From contig JAAFKA010000040.1 of assembly GCA_013299115.1 (NCBI GenBank), forward strand, positions 1-39,222: a stretch of DNA of 39,222 nt, read 5' to 3'. The stretch's first letter is position 1. Every line of letters starts with the position of its first letter. Origin of the DNA: Cytophagales bacterium. GTDB lineage: Bacteria > Bacteroidota > Bacteroidia > Cytophagales > Thermoflexibacteraceae. The notes under the pieces are model-generated. The model was not told the origin of the DNA. It saw only the letters and a list, made by a program, of their open reading frames with translations, and did not search any database. Shown here piece after piece: positions 1 through 8,974 of the stretch. The position numbers were made by a program, and so were the translations under genes.

Positions 1-149
1 TTGCGCTGATGGCGATTGGCGAGCATACTGGGAATGCTGGCCTCGCTACAAGAAAACTGGTTACACAAAGTGACCAAACGACGATTTAAACGAATATCGC
101 CAAAAATATGGGCAGATATTTTTTTTTCAAAAGAATTAAATAAATCCAT
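1..149 (-). CDS. IS4/Tn5-like transposase, N-terminal part (cut by window edge)
   Basis: The minus strand reads from an ATG at 149 without a stop to the window edge, giving about 49 residues. They begin MDLFNSFEKK and contain GDIRLNRRLVTLC followed by a Ser-Ile-Pro motif. The pattern F/W..fGDxRlxxRLvxL....xxxxxSIP is typical of the N-terminal DNA-binding region of IS4/Tn5-type transposases. The catalytic domain lies outside the window, so neither family nor completeness can be confirmed. Its presence marks this edge as a possible IS boundary. Confidence 0.55.
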   Translation of the reverse strand, partial: MDLFNSFEKKISAHIFGDIRLNRRLVTLCNQFSCSEASIPSMLANRHQR

Positions 150-222
150 AATACAAAGATAGTAAAACTTGTGGGTAATCGATAGACTTAAAAGTGTCCG
201 ATAAATTTGTTTTATGTTTTGA

Positions 223-423
223 TTAAGCAATCGTTTCACCAATTCGCCAAGGGCAATGCTGGCACCATTTTTTGCAGCAATAACCACGTTTTTCGTGATA
301 AAAAGCTGTTAGGACTATATTGCCTTTGGCATCTAAATAAAAATCCTCGTCTGCCATTCCTTTTTGTTTGCAGTTCATAATTTTTAAGAGGTCTTTGCGT
401 TTCAATTTCGTTAGTTTGTTCAT
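223..423 (-). CDS. DUF5522-like small Cys-rich protein
   Basis: This 66-residue protein has a conserved C-terminal motif, YHEKRGYCCKKWCQHCPW, with four cysteines in a CC-x3-C-x2-C arrangement. The motif, preceded by a short hydrophobic strand ending in a Tyr-His pair, matches my knowledge of the DUF5522 family (usually about 50-70 residues, function unknown). The cysteines suggest metal or Fe-S binding, which is inference. The N-terminus is Lys-rich. It stands alone on the minus strand, with a hairpin (493-516) upstream. Confidence 0.7.
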   Translation of the reverse strand: MNKLTKLKRKDLLKIMNCKQKGMADEDFYLDAKGNIVLTAFYHEKRGYCCKKWCQHCPWRIGETIA

Positions 424-492
424 CTTTTCGTTTGTTTAAGGTGTATTCGTCGTGTGTAGCATAGGCTTTAGCGTGTGCAGACACATAAAAAA

Positions 493-516
493 CTTTTGGG
501 TTATGCAACCCAAAAG
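493..516. terminator. Perfect 10-bp hairpin between DUF5522-like gene and carboxyltransferase gene
   Basis: CTTTTGGGTT (493-502) pairs perfectly with AACCCAAAAG (507-516) around the loop ATGC. It lies downstream of the carboxyltransferase gene on the minus strand and may act as its terminator, although no long T-run follows. It may equally be a short palindromic repeat of the kind common in this window. Confidence 0.45.
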
Positions 517-614
517 CACAATTACTACCTTATACCAATGGTTGAAAAGATTTGTTTTGCGGAATAAAGCTTTTTGTTTTACTATGATACATATTATTTC
601 GTATCTATTCCTAC

Positions 615-643
615 CCTTACAAGATTTTCAAAACCTTGTAAGG
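615..643. repeat. Palindromic repeat of the CTTxxCAAG-TTTTCAAAA-CTTGxxAAG type
   Basis: CCTTACAAG (615-623) and CTTGTAAGG (635-643) form a 9-bp stem around ATTTTCAAAAC. The layout, including the TTTTCAAAA centre, matches the 31-bp palindrome at 31896-31926, so both seem to belong to one dispersed family. It sits just beyond the carboxyltransferase stop codon and could serve as its terminator. Confidence 0.55.
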
Positions 644-654
644 TTTGTGTATCC

Positions 655-2331
655 CTACGTCTGTATCACCCCCACATTATACCTTTTCGTAATCGGCGAA
701 TGATTGGCAGCCTCAATACCCATAGAAATCACTTTACGAGTTTCTTCGGGGGCAATAATGCCATCGACCCAAAGCCGAGAAGCAGCATAATAAGGCGAAA
801 GTTGCTCTTCGTATTTGCCCTTGATTTCGTCTAATAACTCTTTTTCTGCTTCGGGAGTAATCTCCTGCCCTTTGGCTTTCAATGATGCCACTTTTATTTG
901 CAACAAAGTATTTGCCGCCGCCGCACCACTCATTACCGCCATTTGCCCTGTTGCCCAACTGTAAATCAGGCGAGGGTCATAAGCCTTGCCACACATCGCA
1001 TAATTGCCCGCACCATAAGAATTACCGACAATAATTGTGAATTTTGGCACAACAGAATTTGCCATAGCATTTACCATTTTTGCCCCATCTTTGATAATTC
1101 CGCCATGCTCTGACCTACTACCCACCATAAAACCCGACACATCTTGCAAAAATACCAAAGGAATTTTCTTTTGGTTGCAATTCATAATAAAACGTGCAGC
1201 TTTGTCTGCCGAATCCGAATAAATTACGCCTCCCATCTGCATTTCGCCTTTTTTGGTCTTTACCATTTTGCGTTGGTTGGCAATGATGCCCACAGCCCAA
1301 CCGTCTATGCGTGCCAAACCACAAATTAGGCTTTGTCCGTACAAATCTTTGTAAGGTTCAAATTCCGAATTATCCACCAAACGGTTAATAATTTCCATCA
1401 TATCATAAGGCTTTGTTCTGTCCGCAGCAGGGAAAATTCCGTAAATATCCTTCGGATTTAGCTTAGGTAAGTGGGCTGCAATTCGGTCATAACCAGCCTT
1501 TGTAGGCTCGCCGACTTTGCTCATAATATTGCGAATGGCAGTCAAACAAGCTTGGTCATTGGGGAACTTGTAGTCCGTTACACCCGAAATTTCGCAATGC
1601 GTAGTAGCCCCGCCCAGAGTTTCGTTATCCACCGTTTCGCCAATAGCAGCCTTCACCAAATAAGAACCCGCCAAGAAAATGCTACCTGTTTTGTCCACAA
1701 TCATTGCCTCGTCTGACATAATGGGCAAGTAAGCACCACCTGCCACGCAACTTCCCATAACCGCAGCAATTTGCAAAATACCTTCGGAAGACATGATGGC
1801 ATTGTTGCGAAAAATACGCCCAAAATGTTCTTTATCAGGGAAAACCTCGTCTTGCATGGGCAAAAATACGCCTGCACTGTCCACCAAATAAATAATGGGC
1901 AGTCGGTTTTCCATCGCAATTTCTTGACAACGGAGGTTTTTTTTCGCACTTATCGGAAACCAAGCACCAGCTTTTACAGTTGCGTCATTTGCCACAACCA
2001 TACAAAGTCTGCCACTTACATAGCCAATTCCTGCCACTGTGCCACCCGAAGGGCAACCGCCAACGTCTTTATACATTCCATCACCCGCAAAGGCTGCCAC
2101 TTCCAAAAATTCGCTGTTTTCGTCTGTCAAAAACTTAATTCTTTCTCTTGCAGTGAGTTTGCCTTGTTTGTGTTGGTCTGCAATTTTCTTTTCGCCACCG
2201 CCAAGCATCACTTGTTCGTGTCGTTTTTTGAGGGCAAAGCAGAGATTTTTAAAAACGTCTTCGTTTTTATTGAACTCTAAGTTGATTTTTTCCTCTTTGT
2301 CTGTGTTTTGTGTGAGATTTGTGTGTGTCAT
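655..2331 (-). CDS. Acyl-CoA carboxylase carboxyltransferase (beta) subunit, methylcrotonyl-CoA carboxylase-like
   Basis: This is the carboxyltransferase half of a biotin-dependent acyl-CoA carboxylase, transferring CO2 from carboxybiotin to an acyl-CoA. The crotonase-fold N and C halves are both present: GSIFLAGSYLVKAA and LGGATTHCEISGV in the first, GNSYGAGNYAMCGKAYDP and a Gly/Ala-rich acyl-CoA pocket in the second. The GSIFLAG and THCEISGV forms look closer to methylcrotonyl-CoA carboxylase beta than to propionyl-CoA carboxylase, so leucine breakdown is the favoured role. No biotin carboxylase subunit is adjacent. The frame stays open to a GTG at 2352, but that start lies in a GC-rich palindrome. 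The ATG at 2331 (558 residues) is the likelier start. Confidence 0.9.
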   Translation of the reverse strand: MTHTNLTQNTDKEEKINLEFNKNEDVFKNLCFALKKRHEQVMLGGGEKKIADQHKQGKLTARERIKFLTDENSEFLEVAAFAGDGMYKDVGGCPSGGTVAGIGYVSGRLCMVVANDATVKAGAWFPISAKKNLRCQEIAMENRLPIIYLVDSAGVFLPMQDEVFPDKEHFGRIFRNNAIMSSEGILQIAAVMGSCVAGGAYLPIMSDEAMIVDKTGSIFLAGSYLVKAAIGETVDNETLGGATTHCEISGVTDYKFPNDQACLTAIRNIMSKVGEPTKAGYDRIAAHLPKLNPKDIYGIFPAADRTKPYDMMEIINRLVDNSEFEPYKDLYGQSLICGLARIDGWAVGIIANQRKMVKTKKGEMQMGGVIYSDSADKAARFIMNCNQKKIPLVFLQDVSGFMVGSRSEHGGIIKDGAKMVNAMANSVVPKFTIIVGNSYGAGNYAMCGKAYDPRLIYSWATGQMAVMSGAAAANTLLQIKVASLKAKGQEITPEAEKELLDEIKGKYEEQLSPYYAASRLWVDGIIAPEETRKVISMGIEAANHSPITKRYNVGVIQT

Positions 2332-2342
2332 TGGTTTTGGTG

Positions 2343-2380
2343 TTAGCCCCACCCAACCCTCCCCTGCGGGGGAGGGCTAA
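2343..2380. repeat. GC-rich REP-like palindrome (CCCTCCCC-GGGGAGGG family)
   Basis: CCCTCCCC (2357-2364) pairs with GGGGAGGG (2369-2376), and TTAGCCC (2343-2349) pairs with GGGCTAA (2374-2380). The sequence AGCCCCACCCAACCCTCCCC closely matches 18123-18142 inside the surface-protein gene, so this is one copy of a dispersed element. It lies in the 5' leader of the carboxyltransferase gene and contributes a spurious upstream GTG start. Confidence 0.75.
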
Positions 2381-2647
2381 ATTGGAATTTTATTTTGCAC
2401 AAAATAGCAAAAAATACATAGGTTTTGCAAAGAAAAATAGAAACTATAAATTTTGGGGTTTCCTCAATAAAAAAATTACTCAAAGCCAAAAAGTATAATC
2501 AAGCATAAAATTTGCAAAACATTTGTAGCAAGACTTTGCTAATTTCTTTTAATTTGCTGGTTAACACAAAAAAATTCGGTTAATCCTGCAATCTTGTCAA
2601 AAAATACGTATTTTACGCACAAAATTTAACTTCATACGAAAACTCTT

Positions 2648-4903
2648 ATGGTATTTGATTTAGAAATGATTAAGGAACTTTATGCAAAGTTTCCTGAGAG
2701 AGTGGCAGCAGCCCGCAAAATGGTAGGCAAGCCTTTAACTTTGTCCGAAAAAATCTTGTATGCACACTTGCACGCAGACCAAAAATTGGCAGCTTTCCAA
2801 CGTGGCAAAGATTATGTGGACTTTGCACCCGACAGAGTGGCTATGCAAGACGCAACGGCTCAAATGGCTTTGTTGCAATTTATGTCGGCAGGAAAACCAA
2901 AAGTAGCTGTACCTTCTACGGTGCATTGCGACCACTTAATTACTGCACAAATAGAGTCTAACACAGACTTAAAAGTGGCAAATAAAGACAATGCAGAAGT
3001 GTATGATTTCTTGTCTTCTGTTTCTAATAAATATGGTATTGGTTTCTGGAAACCAGGGGCTGGAATTATTCACCAAGTTGTGTTAGAAAACTATGCTTTC
3101 CCTGGTGGAATGATGATAGGCACAGACTCACACACCGTAAATGCTGGTGGTTTGGGTATGGTGGCTATTGGCGTGGGTGGTGCAGATGCTTGTGATGTAA
3201 TGGCTGGTTTGGCTTGGGAGTTGAAATTTCCAAAGCTGATTGGTATTAAATTAACAGGCAAATTGAGTGGCTGGGCAACACCAAAAGACGTAATTTTAAA
3301 AGTAGCAGGTATTTTGACTGTAAAAGGTGGCACAGGTGCTATTGTTGAATATTTTGGCGAAGGTGCAGAATCTATGTCTTGTACGGGTAAAGGCACAATC
3401 TGTAATATGGGTGCTGAAATTGGTGCAACAACTTCTACTTTTGGCTATGATGAGTCAATGGAAAGATATTTGAAAGCAACAGGCAGAGCAGAAGTAGCTG
3501 AATTGGCTAATAAAGTGAAAGAACACTTAACAGCAGACAAAGAAGTTTACGCCAATCCTGAAAAATATTTTGACCAAGTAATTGAGTTAAACCTTTCAGA
3601 ATTAGAGCCTTACGTAAATGGACCTTTCTCTCCAGATTTAGCAACACCTATTTCTAAAATGCGTGAAACAGCCCTTGCCAATGGCTGGCCTTTAAAACTA
3701 GAAGTAGGTTTGATTGGTTCTTGTACCAACTCATCTTACGAAGATATTTCACGTGCAGCATCTTTGGCACAACAAGCAGTGGATAAAAAATTAACGCCAA
3801 AAAGTGAATTTACCATTACACCAGGTTCTGAATTAGTGCGTTTTACGATTGCAAGAGATGGTTTTGTAGATACATTTGAAAAAATTGGTGCAAAAGTTTT
3901 TGCTAATGCTTGTGGTCCGTGTATAGGTATGTGGGCAAGAACAGGAGCAGAAAAACAAGAGAAAAACTCTATTGTTCACTCTTTCAACCGTAACTTTAAG
4001 GCTCGTCAAGATGGTAATCCAAATACGTATGCCTTTGTTGCCTCACCCGAAATTGTTACGGCTTTGGCTATTGCAGGTGATTTGGGTTTCAATCCTTTGA
4101 CTGATACCTTAATTAACTCTGAAGGTAAAGCAGTTAAATTGGACGAACCAACAGGACACGAACTGCCAACAAAAGGTTTTGCGGTAGAAGATGCGGGTTA
4201 TCAAGCCCCTGCGGTTGATGGTAGCAAAGTGCAAATTGCAGTTAGCCCAACTTCTGACCGTCTGCAACTCTTAGACCCTTTCAAAAAATGGGAAGGAACA
4301 GACTTAAAAGGCTTAAAACTCCTCATTAAAGCAAAAGGAAAATGTACGACTGACCATATTTCTATGGCGGGACCTTGGTTAAAATATCGTGGACACTTAG
4401 ACAATATTTCTAATAACTTGTTGATTGGTGCGACTAACTTTGCAAATGACAAAGCAAATAGCGTAAAAAATCAATTAACAGGTGAATATGGTGCAGTTCC
4501 TGCTACGCAACGTGCTTACAAAGCAGCAGGTATTGGTTCAATCGTAGTCGGTGATGAAAACTATGGTGAAGGTTCAAGTCGTGAACACGCAGCTATGGAG
4601 CCTCGTCATTTGGGAGTTCGTGCCGTATTGGTAAAATCTTTTGCACGTATTCACGAAACTAACCTCAAAAAACAAGGTATGTTGGCTTTGACCTTTGCAA
4701 ATCCTGCGGACTATGACAAAATCCAAGAGGACGACAGCATTGACATCTTAGGTTTAACAACTTTTGCAGCGGGAAAACCTTTGACGCTAAAACTCAATCA
4801 TAAAGATGGTAGCAGCGAAGAGATTTCTGTAAATCACAGCTATAATGACCAACAAATTGGTTGGTTTGTGGCAGGTTCTGCATTGAATTTGTTAGGGAAG
4901 TAA
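2648..4903 (+). CDS. acn: Aconitate hydratase (aconitase), mitochondrial-type
   Basis: It isomerises citrate to isocitrate via cis-aconitate in the TCA cycle. The protein is 751 residues, close to the length of mitochondrial-type aconitases. The three [4Fe-4S] ligand cysteines are visible: Cys359 in [12 protein letters not shown], and Cys422 and Cys425 in [14 protein letters not shown]. Other active-site regions include [14 protein letters not shown] in domain 1 and the swivelling domain 4 motif [20 protein letters not shown]. The gene is monocistronic, divergent from the carboxyltransferase gene and closed by a strong hairpin at 4924-4956. Nothing about it looks damaged. Confidence 0.97.
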   Translation: MVFDLEMIKELYAKFPERVAAARKMVGKPLTLSEKILYAHLHADQKLAAFQRGKDYVDFAPDRVAMQDATAQMALLQFMSAGKPKVAVPSTVHCDHLITAQIESNTDLKVANKDNAEVYDFLSSVSNKYGIGFWKPGAGIIHQVVLENYAFPGGMMIGTDSHTVNAGGLGMVAIGVGGADACDVMAGLAWELKFPKLIGIKLTGKLSGWATPKDVILKVAGILTVKGGTGAIVEYFGEGAESMSCTGKGTICNMGAEIGATTSTFGYDESMERYLKATGRAEVAELANKVKEHLTADKEVYANPEKYFDQVIELNLSELEPYVNGPFSPDLATPISKMRETALANGWPLKLEVGLIGSCTNSSYEDISRAASLAQQAVDKKLTPKSEFTITPGSELVRFTIARDGFVDTFEKIGAKVFANACGPCIGMWARTGAEKQEKNSIVHSFNRNFKARQDGNPNTYAFVASPEIVTALAIAGDLGFNPLTDTLINSEGKAVKLDEPTGHELPTKGFAVEDAGYQAPAVDGSKVQIAVSPTSDRLQLLDPFKKWEGTDLKGLKLLIKAKGKCTTDHISMAGPWLKYRGHLDNISNNLLIGATNFANDKANSVKNQLTGEYGAVPATQRAYKAAGIGSIVVGDENYGEGSSREHAAMEPRHLGVRAVLVKSFARIHETNLKKQGMLALTFANPADYDKIQEDDSIDILGLTTFAAGKPLTLKLNHKDGSSEEISVNHSYNDQQIGWFVAGSALNLLGK

Positions 4904-4923
4904 ACAAATCAAATAGTTTTTTT

Positions 4924-4956
4924 ACCTCCTAAAAGTCATTGGCACTTTTAGGAGGT
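4924..4956. terminator. Strong terminator hairpin after aconitase
   Basis: ACCTCCTAAAAGT (4924-4936) is a perfect 13-bp inverted match to ACTTTTAGGAGGT (4944-4956) with the loop CATTGGC. It is flanked by T-rich sequence on both sides, lies 20 bp after the aconitase stop codon and precedes the promoter of the next gene. Confidence 0.8.
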
Positions 4957-4970
4957 TTAGTAAATATTTT

Positions 4971-4998
4971 TTTGCCAGTTTAAAAAATATTATCTTTG
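4971..4998 (+). promoter_or_regulatory. Bacteroidota-type promoter for the DUF262-HEPN pair
   Basis: TTTG at 4971-4974 and TATCTTTG at 4991-4998, with 16 bp between them, fit the Bacteroidota -33/-7 consensus (TTTG and TAnnTTTG). Transcription would begin near 5005, about 28 nt before the ATG of the DUF262 gene. Confidence 0.65.
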
Positions 4999-5032
4999 TA
5001 ATTCAATTTTTTTACTAACTCAAAATAATCAC

Positions 5033-6187
5033 ATGGTAACTGAAATAATGAATGGAAAATTAACCCAGCTTGACAAGGAAATAGGGGAAGAAAGAGAAAG
5101 AATATCTACTGATAGAATGGATATTTCTTTTAGTGAGATTATTAATATGTATAAAAATAGAGAATTTAATATTTTTCCAGAGTTTCAAAGATTATACAGA
5201 TGGAAAATTGAGCAAAAAACAGCTCTTATTGAGTCTATTCTGTTGGGTATTCCTATTCCTCCTATTTTTGTAGCCGAAGATATAAATGGAAATTGGGAAT
5301 TAGTCGATGGCTTACAACGAGTTACAACAGTGATTAGTTTTTTTGGTGAATTAGAAAGCAATATAGAGCTTCCTGAAACGGCTGAAGGTTTAGAGGATGA
5401 AGAAGACAATGAAGAGGAAGAAAAACCTCAATTACTTAATAAATGGACTTTAGAAGCTGGACATCTAATTAAAAGTTTAGAAGGTTTAAGTGTTGATACC
5501 TTGCCTAAAAAATATTTTTTGAATATAAAAAGGGCAGTTTGTAGAGTAGAGATTTTGCGAGGTAGTAGTATTCCTAATATGAAGTACGAATTATTTAAAA
5601 GACTAAATTCAAGTGGTTCGAAACTAACACCACAGGAAATGCGAAATGCAATTTACAGAGGTATTAACCCCCAAATGAGTTTATTATTAGTTAAATTGAG
5701 TCAAAATCCAGATTTCAAACGACTTACTAATTTAAGTTTACAAAAGAGGAATGAATTATACGACCAGGAACTCCTGTTAAAGTTCTTTGCTTTTTTGAAT
5801 AATATTGAGCAAATAAATGATAACATAGCCAATTTTTTAGATGCTTTTATGGAAAAAACTGTTATTGATACAAATTTTCCTTACACAAAATATGAGCAAC
5901 TATTTTTAAAAACATTGCAGCTTGTTGTAAACTTACAAGATGATAAAATATTTAAAACACAAGGAAGTAACTTTTTTGTACCTGCTGAATTTGAAGGAAT
6001 TATGGTAGGAGTAGCCCAGAATATTGCTCTTTATGAAAATAATGCTGACGTATTAAGGAAAAAAATTACTCAACTAAAAGCAGATAAGGAGTTTAAGAGA
6101 TTATCTGGGTCAGCTTCTAACAGCAAAAGTAGAGCAAAAAACAGGCTGAAAAGAGCTAATGAAATTTTTAGTATTTTAACCTCATAA
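5033..6187 (+). CDS. DUF262 (GmrS/ParB-like) domain protein
   Basis: The N-terminal half is a DUF262 domain: IFPEFQRLYRW at about residues 47-57, then the nucleotide-binding/hydrolysis signature VDGLQR at 91-96 (the family's DGxQR). DUF262 domains are ParB/sulfiredoxin-like NTPases known from GmrSD type IV restriction enzymes and several other anti-phage proteins. Here the GmrD-type HNH nuclease half is missing; the C-terminal half (about 200-384) is alpha-helical and Lys-rich. An acidic stretch (EDEEDNEEEE, around 120-130) separates the two. The gene starts an operon with the HEPN gene 6 bp downstream. An ATG at residue 6 is an alternative start. A defence or toxin-regulating role is inferred from family and context. 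Confidence 0.85.
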   Translation: MVTEIMNGKLTQLDKEIGEERERISTDRMDISFSEIINMYKNREFNIFPEFQRLYRWKIEQKTALIESILLGIPIPPIFVAEDINGNWELVDGLQRVTTVISFFGELESNIELPETAEGLEDEEDNEEEEKPQLLNKWTLEAGHLIKSLEGLSVDTLPKKYFLNIKRAVCRVEILRGSSIPNMKYELFKRLNSSGSKLTPQEMRNAIYRGINPQMSLLLVKLSQNPDFKRLTNLSLQKRNELYDQELLLKFFAFLNNIEQINDNIANFLDAFMEKTVIDTNFPYTKYEQLFLKTLQLVVNLQDDKIFKTQGSNFFVPAEFEGIMVGVAQNIALYENNADVLRKKITQLKADKEFKRLSGSASNSKSRAKNRLKRANEIFSILTS

Positions 6188-6193
6188 GCTCTT

Positions 6194-6868
6194 ATGCAAG
6201 ATTTTGAAGCCAACTTACTTGCTTTGATAGAGGAAAGGAAAAGTGTTTTAACCGAAATAGAAAGAACTGTTTTTACGAAACGGTACAATTTATCTAAAAA
6301 ACATTTAGAGATTCTGTCCATTCAAACAGTTGCTATGGTCTATTCTATTTGGGAAGGTTTTATACAACAAGCCTTTGGGTTGTATATAGACAATTTGAAT
6401 AGTTTAGATATTCCGTTTGCCCATTTTAACCCTGCCATCCAACTATTTCATATAGAGCATACTTTTAAGCAATTTTATGTATATCCTGAAAAACCTTCTT
6501 ACAAAGTAAATTTCCACGAAAAATTAAGAGTATTTCATCAGCAGACGCAACATACTATTCATAGAGTTGTTAATACAGGAAGCAATGTAAGTTTTGAGAT
6601 ACTCAATAGAACATTAGAAATACTAAATCTGGAAAAATTTATGCCTCATTGGGAAAGTTATAACTACCCAAATCCCAATTTAAAGGAGACAATGGAAAAT
6701 TTTTTACGCTATCGCAATGGTGTGGCACATGGTGGAGATATAAGTGCAGAAGAAAAAATAACACAAGAAGTTTATAGCAGATACAGAAAGTTGGTAGTTG
6801 ATTTGATGTATGCCATTCACGAAAAAATGATGAAAGGCTTAGAAAATCAAACTTATCTTAAAACATAA
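6194..6868 (+). CDS. HEPN-domain protein (MAE_28990-like), predicted RNase/toxin
   Basis: This 224-residue all-helical protein carries the HEPN catalytic signature Rx4-6H as RNGVAH (Arg174-His179) in the context NFLRYRNGVAHGGD. An upstream SIWEGF motif (51-56) is common in the MAE_28990/MAE_18760-like HEPN group. HEPN proteins with this motif are usually metal-independent RNases acting in toxin-antitoxin or abortive-infection systems. The gene follows the DUF262 gene by 6 bp with no promoter between them, so the two are expected to work together. Which one restrains the other cannot be told from sequence. Confidence 0.8.
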   Translation: MQDFEANLLALIEERKSVLTEIERTVFTKRYNLSKKHLEILSIQTVAMVYSIWEGFIQQAFGLYIDNLNSLDIPFAHFNPAIQLFHIEHTFKQFYVYPEKPSYKVNFHEKLRVFHQQTQHTIHRVVNTGSNVSFEILNRTLEILNLEKFMPHWESYNYPNPNLKETMENFLRYRNGVAHGGDISAEEKITQEVYSRYRKLVVDLMYAIHEKMMKGLENQTYLKT

Positions 6869-6969
6869 AGCTATGTTCCAAGTTCTTGTAACTTGGAAAG
6901 TTTTTTTGGTAGTGGTAAAAAAAATATGATATTTTGTTTCAACAATAATTGTAATTTTTACAATAAATA

Positions 6970-7289
6970 CAAAGCAGTTTTTTCAATCCAACCTCGAAGA
7001 CGTTGAACAATGACACAGGGTAGGTGCAAGAATGTTCAACCTCTATCGAGGTTGGATTGAAAAACTGCTTTGTTTCGCCTGCGTGCAACGCAGGGAAAAG
7101 GGTGCAAAGTCACTCCACAACCCCGAAGGGGTTGAACATTCGTGTAGCAATATGTCATTGTTCAACCCCTTCGGGGTTGTGGAGTAGCCTTGCGTCTCTT
7201 CCCCTACGTTGCACGTAGGGCTATTGTTGTTCAACCCTTTCAGGGTTGTAGGTTGTTTCTTAGCTTAACAGCATTGGACTAAAGTCTGT
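6970..7289. repeat. Cluster of nested palindromic repeats (same families as the 22-24.4 kb array)
   Basis: This gene-free stretch after the HEPN gene holds three structures. First, a long inverted repeat has arms at 6970-7008 and 7034-7072, with outer sequence CAAAGCAGTTTTT and inner CAATCCAACCTCG. Second, a perfect 26-bp inverted repeat, 7113-7138 against 7159-7184, is built on CAACCCCGAAGGGGTTGAAC. Third, a half composite at about 7201-7250 carries CCCTACGTTGCACGTAGGG and CTATTGTTGTTCAACC. It ends in a 34-bp tail (7256-7289) that recurs with two differences at 24441-24474. From 7290 to 7411 I see nothing further. Confidence 0.9.
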
Positions 7290-7411
7290 AATACAATCTT
7301 ACTTTTTAGACAGCCTCTTCTAATGAGGTTGCAATACCTTGCACACTCGACAAACATTTATCGAACACGAATGAGTGCAACAAGTAACAAATTGTCTAAT
7401 AAATTAGCTTG

Positions 7412-8056
7412 TTACAAATAATTTTTTTGGATAACTTTAATGGTTTCGTCTATATTAGCAGCCTTTACAGCCTCGCCTATGGCAGCAAACTCCCAGTTGC
7501 CATTAGATTTTTTTATCAACTTGCCCATCACCATCGACACACTGTCCGCAAAAGAAGGATCTGCTGAGAGGTTAAAAGTAGCAAAAACAGATTTTACTTC
7601 GTGCTTGTTGCCCTCAAAAATTCTAATTTTTGAGTACGGAATGGTGGCAAAATCTTGTCCTTTGAAAGAATTAAGAAAAAACACAATTTGCGTAATTTCG
7701 TGGTTGATTCGGGGCAAAGAAATTTGAATAACCTCATTGTCTTTGCCATCATCACCCGAAGTATCGCCAGACCTATCATCGCCACTGTGTTGTACTGCCC
7801 CGTCAGACGACTTTAATTTTCGGTATGATATAGTTTCTCTCACTTTTTTGCTCTCGTCAAACAGACTTACACTGCCGTCTAAGTCCACAGCATCTTGTCC
7901 GCCACCGACTAAGCCAAAAAAGCTGCTTTTTTTCTTGATAACTCCCCAATTTAAGCCTATACAGACTTCTTCGAGTCGTTTGCCTTCTTTCTCCAATGAA
8001 ATACGGCTTCCTTTGCTCAGGTTAATTCCTGTTTTTTTATCTAATACAATAGACAT
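7412..8056 (-). CDS. TerD-family protein (tellurite resistance/stress response)
   Basis: The protein has the TerD/TerE core: MSIVLDKKTGINLSKG at the N-terminus, a Trp in LNWGV, a DLDGSVSLFD strand, and an acidic calcium-binding loop HSGDDRSGDTSGDDGKDNE corresponding to the family's HxGDNRTGEGxGDDE. TerD proteins bind calcium and act in poorly understood membrane-stress, tellurite and phage responses. The open frame runs upstream to 8161, but family alignment places the start at the ATG at 8056 (214 residues). It lies 106 bp downstream of the lipoprotein gene on the same strand, so the two are probably co-transcribed. A TerB-like gene lies 7 kb away (15345-16085). Confidence 0.92.
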   Translation of the reverse strand: MSIVLDKKTGINLSKGSRISLEKEGKRLEEVCIGLNWGVIKKKSSFFGLVGGGQDAVDLDGSVSLFDESKKVRETISYRKLKSSDGAVQHSGDDRSGDTSGDDGKDNEVIQISLPRINHEITQIVFFLNSFKGQDFATIPYSKIRIFEGNKHEVKSVFATFNLSADPSFADSVSMVMGKLIKKSNGNWEFAAIGEAVKAANIDETIKVIQKNYL

Positions 8057-8162
8057 GATTAGTTCTGGGTTAAAAAATAATGATGTGTTGATTTTAAATT
8101 CACAACGCAAATAATAGCCCAAAGTTGTAAAAAGATGAATAGAGTTTTTTATTTTTTGCAAC

Positions 8163-8738
8163 CTATCTCCTTCTCCTCGATTCTATACCAATTTTATAGG
8201 GAATGATAATGGCATTTGGATAGGTTTTCCTCAGCTTGATATAAGTTTTGTGTGCCTCCAATCGTTGCAAATAATAGCCCACACGTACCTGAAAGTTAGG
8301 TTTATCGTAAGACATATCAGCTCTTTCTTGTAAATTGGTTTCTATATCGGTTTCTATACCTTGTGCCTCCTCGCGTGAGGTGCCAGAATAAACCAAAATT
8401 CTATACCCTTGTACACTTTTTACACTTTTGCTAAAATCGTATAAAGCCGTCATCAGACTATCCATACGTGCATTGTCGTGGGCAGCCAATGGGGTTTGAG
8501 CAGCCACAGTTGTTACTAAAGGCACATTAGTCGGTGTACTATTGGTTGTGCCGTTGCTTGTTTGCGAATTGATTACCAATTTTTTTGGTGTTTCAGGAGC
8601 AGGGTAGGAAGTTAAGCAAACAGTAAAGTCTTCTTCTACATTTTGCGAAGAATTATTGCCTTGCGAAATTCCCAAAGTAGTGCCACACCCGCACAAAATG
8701 AATAAACAAACAAAACTTAAATAACGTATATTTTTCAT
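8163..8738 (-). CDS. Lipoprotein with a SPOR-like C-terminal domain
   Basis: The 191-residue protein starts with a lipoprotein-like leader (MKNIRYLSFVCLFILCGCG, probable acylated Cys18; the -2 residue is Cys rather than the usual Ala/Ser/Val). A Ser/Thr/Asn-rich linker follows to about residue 90. The C-terminal third (GYRILVYSGTSREEAQ ... FQVRVGYYLQRLEAH ... YPNAIIIPYKI) shows the beta-alpha-beta pattern of SPOR domains, which bind denuded peptidoglycan glycan strands. An envelope-associated peptidoglycan-binding role follows from the family. It precedes TerD in a likely two-gene transcript. Confidence 0.75.
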   Translation of the reverse strand: MKNIRYLSFVCLFILCGCGTTLGISQGNNSSQNVEEDFTVCLTSYPAPETPKKLVINSQTSNGTTNSTPTNVPLVTTVAAQTPLAAHDNARMDSLMTALYDFSKSVKSVQGYRILVYSGTSREEAQGIETDIETNLQERADMSYDKPNFQVRVGYYLQRLEAHKTYIKLRKTYPNAIIIPYKIGIESRRRR

Positions 8739-8974
8739 ATAAACAGTTTTAATTGTTAATTACTTTTTTTGCTAAACTCTAAATCTTTCCTAACTCTTGC
8801 AAGACTACTAATTAAAAAGTAGCAAAACAAATAAGATGACAACAAAAAAATTGGCAAGATACTTTCCTTCTTTGATTCGCTGCCGAACTTGCTGCCTATG
8901 AGGCTATTCATAGAAGAACCGAAGATGAAATAACTAAGTTTTGCACAGATTCAAGCCTTACAAGAAAAAAATTT

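Noticed and set aside
1771-2280. 169-residue plus-strand open frame
   Set aside because: It is a shadow of the carboxyltransferase gene, with a Cys/His/Phe composition typical of an antisense frame.
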